Shown here in pieces: positions 35,327 through 37,562 of a stretch of 37,562 nt of DNA. The position numbers were made by a program, and so were the translations under genes. Below the pieces are notes generated by a model, which ran no database searches, had not been told where the DNA came from, and saw only the letters and a program-made list of their open reading frames with translations. This DNA comes from Firmicutes bacterium HGW-Firmicutes-8. Its GTDB lineage: Bacteria; Bacillota; Thermincolia; Thermincolales; UBA2595. The stretch's first letter is position 1, and each line of letters opens with the position of its first letter. The stretch lies in contig PGZN01000021.1 in assembly GCA_002840165.1 (NCBI GenBank), forward strand, positions 1-37,562, read 5' to 3'.

Positions 35327-35813
35327 ACCACAGAGGACACAGAGATTGTGGGATTCACTGGAAACAAGAGAGCACAGAGAGTTATCAGTAATACTTACTC
35401 CCCAGTTCAATTCAGCAACTTTGTACCTTGAGAAATTATTAAATATAAAAACATAGTTATTACTCAGATATTCTTACCCTCGATTTTCTTACTTTCGCAG
35501 CTCTTTAAAACCGCGGAGTTCGCGGAGATAACGGAGCACGCGGAGAAAAAAGAAATTTCACGGTTCCAAAGCACTGTTTACATTTTTTATCTCCGCGCTC
35601 TCCGCATTCTCTGCGGTCTCCGCGTTTTTTTATACAGCAGAGCTATGTTGAGTAGAAAACAATACTCATATAACCTGTAACTGTTTTTTTGTTTTATATA
35701 TATTTCATTTATATTATCAGCTTGCTTCGGAAGAAGGAATTCAGTACGGGTTATTGATTTCTCTCTGTGTCCTCTGTTTTAGTCTCTGTGAACTCTGTGG
35801 TTTCTTTTTTTTT
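35327..35813. repeat. Nested 9-bp-type repeat hairpin B (35.3-35.8 kb)
   Basis: Outer arms 35327-35380 (ACCACAGAG, GACACAGAG, AGCACAGAG) and 35757-35813 (TCTCTCTGTG, CTCTGTGGTTT). Inner arms 35507-35552 (units CCGCGGAGT, TCGCGGAGA, TAACGGAGC, ACGCGGAGA) and 35584-35633 (ATCTCCGCG, CTCTCCGCA, TTCTCTGCG, GTCTCCGCG). The inner pair alone forms a ~45-bp imperfect hairpin with a 31-base loop. A stretch at 35370-35405 repeats sequence from 34185-34220, so A and B share ancestry. Confidence 0.8.
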
Positions 35814-35829
35814 GTTCCCGTAATACCTG

Positions 35830-35885
35830 CCAACTGTCAACTGTCAACTGTCAACTGTCAACTGTCAACTAGTTAGCAACTCATT
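35830..35885. repeat. 7-bp repeat array downstream of hicB
   Basis: Six GTCAACT-type units (35832-35870) followed by AGTTAGC and AACTCAT variants. It lies 70-120 bases past the hicB stop codon. Confidence 0.9.
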
Positions 35886-35953
35886 ACTGTTCTTGTTGGA
35901 CAAAGTTTACAAAAATCCTTCTGGAGTGCCCTAAATTGTGCGTTGAATACACT

Positions 35954-36466
35954 CTATGCCCGTTCTTTTTGTTTTTTTGAGGAGTGGTCTTTTTTTACTA
36001 ATTCGACCGATACAGGGTCTTTTGCAATCTTTGCAATCATCTCAAGCTCTGGCGTTGACCCAGCGACTACAAATACATTTAGTCTCCTTTTTAATGCATG
36101 CTGAAGAACATGCGAAAAATTAATTTTCTCTCTTTCAGCCAAATCATTAAGCCATTTGGGGATGGTGAGAGTCTTCTTCACAGCTTTATTAGCCACCTGG
36201 TCCCTAATAAGGTCCATCCACGCTTCAATGATGGTTACAAAACCGCCTTTGGGAACTTTGACTTTTTCTGGGGCTGTAGATTTAGGAATCGGATCGCATT
36301 CTTCTTCCATGCTGTATAAATGTAGTTCTAAAGCCTCTTTCGCCATATACAGAGTTTCTTCCAGTGTATCGCCTTCTGTAATGCACCCGGGTAAATCAGG
36401 AAAAGTGACGCAATACCCCTTTCGTTCTCCAGGCTCAATTATAGCCGGGAATAAATATCTATCCAT
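35954..36466 (-). CDS. hicB: HicB family antitoxin
   Basis: 170 residues from ATG 36466 with AGAGGAGGC upstream. N-terminal HicB ferredoxin-like fold: LFPAIIEPGERKGYCVTFPDLPGC, then ITEGDTLEETLYMAKEALELHL. C-terminal ribbon-helix-helix-like DNA-binding part: KKTLTIPKWLNDLAEREKINFSHVLQHALKRRL, followed by a ~35-residue extension. HicB neutralises HicA and represses the operon through its DNA-binding domain. It follows the hicA remnant by 25 bases. Confidence 0.88.
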   Translation of the reverse strand: MDRYLFPAIIEPGERKGYCVTFPDLPGCITEGDTLEETLYMAKEALELHLYSMEEECDPIPKSTAPEKVKVPKGGFVTIIEAWMDLIRDQVANKAVKKTLTIPKWLNDLAEREKINFSHVLQHALKRRLNVFVVAGSTPELEMIAKIAKDPVSVELVKKDHSSKKQKERA

Positions 36467-36491
36467 AATATAGCCTCCTCTTAGCGGAGTT

Positions 36492-36632
36492 TTATTCAAG
36501 CTCCGCCTGTTTTAATATGCTTCTTATTGTCTTAGGGTCTAGGTCTTTTTTCGGATGGGGGACTGTGACCTTACCCTGTTTTGTTGGGTGTCTTAGTATT
36601 TTTAGTATCTCTGTCGACGAGTAGCTTTTCAT
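36492..36632 (-). pseudogene. hicA: hicA toxin gene with in-frame internal deletion
   Basis: 46 residues starting MKSYSSTEILKIL and continuing RHPTKQGKVTVPHPKKDL then KTIRSILKQAELE. HicA is normally about 60-75 residues, with a segment such as DGWYLVRVRGSHHQF between those two parts. That segment, including the catalytic His of the GSHH motif, is absent here and the frame is intact. The junction is near 36593 beside a direct repeat ATACTAA...ATACTAA. GAGGGGG precedes the ATG. It is therefore probably a non-toxic remnant in front of an intact hicB. Confidence 0.8.
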
Positions 36633-36658
36633 CTATCGTTCCCCCTCTATCTAATTAT

Positions 36659-36688
36659 ATTGTAACACGTATTATAAATACGTGTCAA
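36659..36688 (-). promoter_or_regulatory. hicAB promoter with inverted-repeat operator
   Basis: Minus-strand TTGACA (36688-36683) and TACAAT (36664-36659), 18-bp spacer. The perfect inverted repeat ACACGTAT / ATACGTGT (36665-36685) fills the spacer, the expected place for HicB ribbon-helix-helix autorepression. Confidence 0.78.
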
Positions 36689-36744
36689 TAGAAATTTAGT
36701 AAACACATTAATTGTTTTAGAAAAACAAAAAGCCCCCACCAAAC

Positions 36745-37200
36745 AGTTAGGACGGGGCAGGTGTGTTCCGGAGGGCGACCCGGACTGGCTTGTTGACAAA
36801 TGACCCAAAAGCAGAGGGGATGGCTGTCCGCATAAGGCGTTCCTTTGTTTCCATTCTTGCGCCACTTGCCGAAGAAACTGGCGGAGCCGCAGGTAATGGA
36901 GGTCGGTCGTCAGATGTCAGAGGTTGGACAATCGTTATTTTTCCTTTTTCCCTTTCCCCAAAGGTGGGCTGTCTTAAAGAGACATCCTCATTCACTTTTG
37001 GCACAGGAGGAGCTGGTGTGTTCCGGAGGGCGAACCCGAGACGGGCTTGTTGGCAAATGCCCCAAAGTCAGAGGGGATGGCTGTCCGCATACGGGGTTTC
37101 CTTTGTTCCCCTTGATCCGCCACTTGCCGAAGATACTGGCAGAGCCGCAGGTAATGGAGGTCGGTCGTCAGATGTCAGAGGTCGGACAATCATTATTATT
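36745..37200. repeat. Composite repeat unit U, copies 2 and 3 in tandem
   Basis: Two units (about 36750-36945 and 37002-37195) share with copy 1 the blocks GTGTGTTCCGGAGGGCG, AGAGGGGATGGCTGTCCGCA, CGCCACTTGCCGAAG, GAGCCGCAGGTAATGGAGG and GTCGTCAGATGTCAGAGG. Each is separated by a GGCTGTCTTAAAGAGAC hairpin (about 36965-36990, 37213-37240). Open frames across them (for example one containing AGNGGRSSDVRG) shift frame between copies and look incidental. No gene lies between 36690 and the window end. Confidence 0.75.
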
Positions 37201-37259
37201 GCTTCCCCCCACGGTGGCTGTCTTAAAGAGACGGCCTCGCTTAAGTTTTACCAAAATAC

Positions 37260-37562
37260 TAGGACGGGGCAGGTGTGTTCCGGAGGGCGGACTGCCAGGT
37301 CTTGGCAGAAGGGGTTGGGTATTTTATAAGGGTTTCCCTGTGCTGACGTCGTTGGCAATCTTGCTGCCACCTGCAGGCCGCAAGGCAAGGGGTCCCAGCA
37401 TGTTTGAAGATGGCGAAGGCCGTCGGTAAGTTTCTGCTTTTGAAACGGGAGGCGGCCAGCTTGTTAGGAATGCATTCTGAGCCATCAAGTTCTGGGACAT
37501 TGCATTGCGGCCTGCAGGTGGCAGCTTAGATTGCCAGACGGCGAGCGGGAAACCCGTTAAAA
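37260..37562. repeat. Long nested palindrome, copy 2, cut by the window end
   Basis: Same orientation and order as 2459-2807, ending within the arm matching 2738-2750. It differs at scattered positions, including two paired changes in the 21-bp helix: GCCGCCACATGC becomes GCTGCCACCTGC while the partner GCATGTGGCGGC becomes GCAGGTGGCAGC. The helix stays perfect. Confidence 0.8.

Noticed and set aside
35830-35885. Possible CRISPR array in the short direct repeats
   Set aside because: Units are 7 bp, contiguous and without spacers, and no cas genes are in the window.
36763-37429. Open frames in the right-hand repeats encoding Arg/Gly-rich peptides with a conserved AGNGGRSSDVRG stretch
   Set aside because: The same DNA is read in different frames in each copy, and the frames stop or shift between units; similarity comes from the repeated DNA, not from selection on protein.

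Overview
The window looks like a chromosomal segment from a low- to mid-GC Gram-positive anaerobe of the Desulfotomaculia/Peptococcaceae type (Pelotomaculum-like). This is an inference from gene content: an LL-diaminopimelate aminotransferase next to dapF, a PyrR-attenuated pyr operon with class 1B dihydroorotate dehydrogenase (pyrD + pyrK), c-di-GMP-I riboswitches, and the Firmicutes order ylyA-like / lspA / ylyB-like / pyr ... rqcH / yicC / remA / gmk / rpoZ / coaBC. Nearly all core genes are on the minus strand, so transcription mostly runs from high to low coordinates.

Layout. 1-2140: accessory genes (a small basic KGG-like protein, an unknown two-helix membrane protein, a coiled-coil protein with its own terminator). 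2148-2850: a composite palindromic repeat, with a second copy at 36745-37562 that runs off the window end. 2856-7753: GNAT fragment, metK, coaBC, rpoZ, gmk, remA, yicC. 7943-10563: a small membrane protein, dapL, dapF. 10800-12765: rqcH, the only core gene on the plus strand, with its own promoter and terminator. 12812-15935: cheW, mcp and a DUF2294 gene behind a c-di-GMP-I riboswitch. 16015-22408: pyrE/pyrF with a phosphodiesterase-like gene, two unknown membrane proteins, a divergent membrane gene, a small exported/membrane protein, an internally deleted isochorismatase, and pyrD. 22401-30834: pyrK, carB, carA, pyrC, pyrB and pyrR, with two PyrR attenuators. 30876-31329: a complete unit of promoter, c-di-GMP-I riboswitch, terminator and a small WYL-like protein. 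31416-33748: rluD-type synthase, lspA, TraR/DksA-type regulator. 33749-35953: a repeat-rich stretch around a nitroreductase and a DUF5665 protein. 35954-36688: hicB with an internally deleted hicA, under a promoter with an inverted-repeat operator.

How it works together. The pyr genes cover UMP synthesis from carbamoyl phosphate to OMP decarboxylation, with transcription gated by UMP/PRPP-sensing PyrR at two leader hairpins. dapL/dapF feed lysine and peptidoglycan. The mcp-cheW pair and the WYL-like gene tie the region to c-di-GMP signalling.

The most unusual content is non-coding. (1) A family of related 7-bp tandem repeats (AGTTGCT, AGTTGAC, AATTGAC, AGTGGAG, AGTGATG variants) sits in at least eight places and has entered two core coding sequences: inside the [2Fe-2S] loop of pyrK and at the 3' end of dapF. 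(2) A ~350-bp nested palindrome is present in two copies whose 21-bp helix shows two compensatory base-pair changes. (3) Nested 9-bp repeat hairpins occur near 34 and 35.5 kb. (4) Two genes (hicA, isochorismatase) carry apparent in-frame internal deletions that remove catalytic residues.
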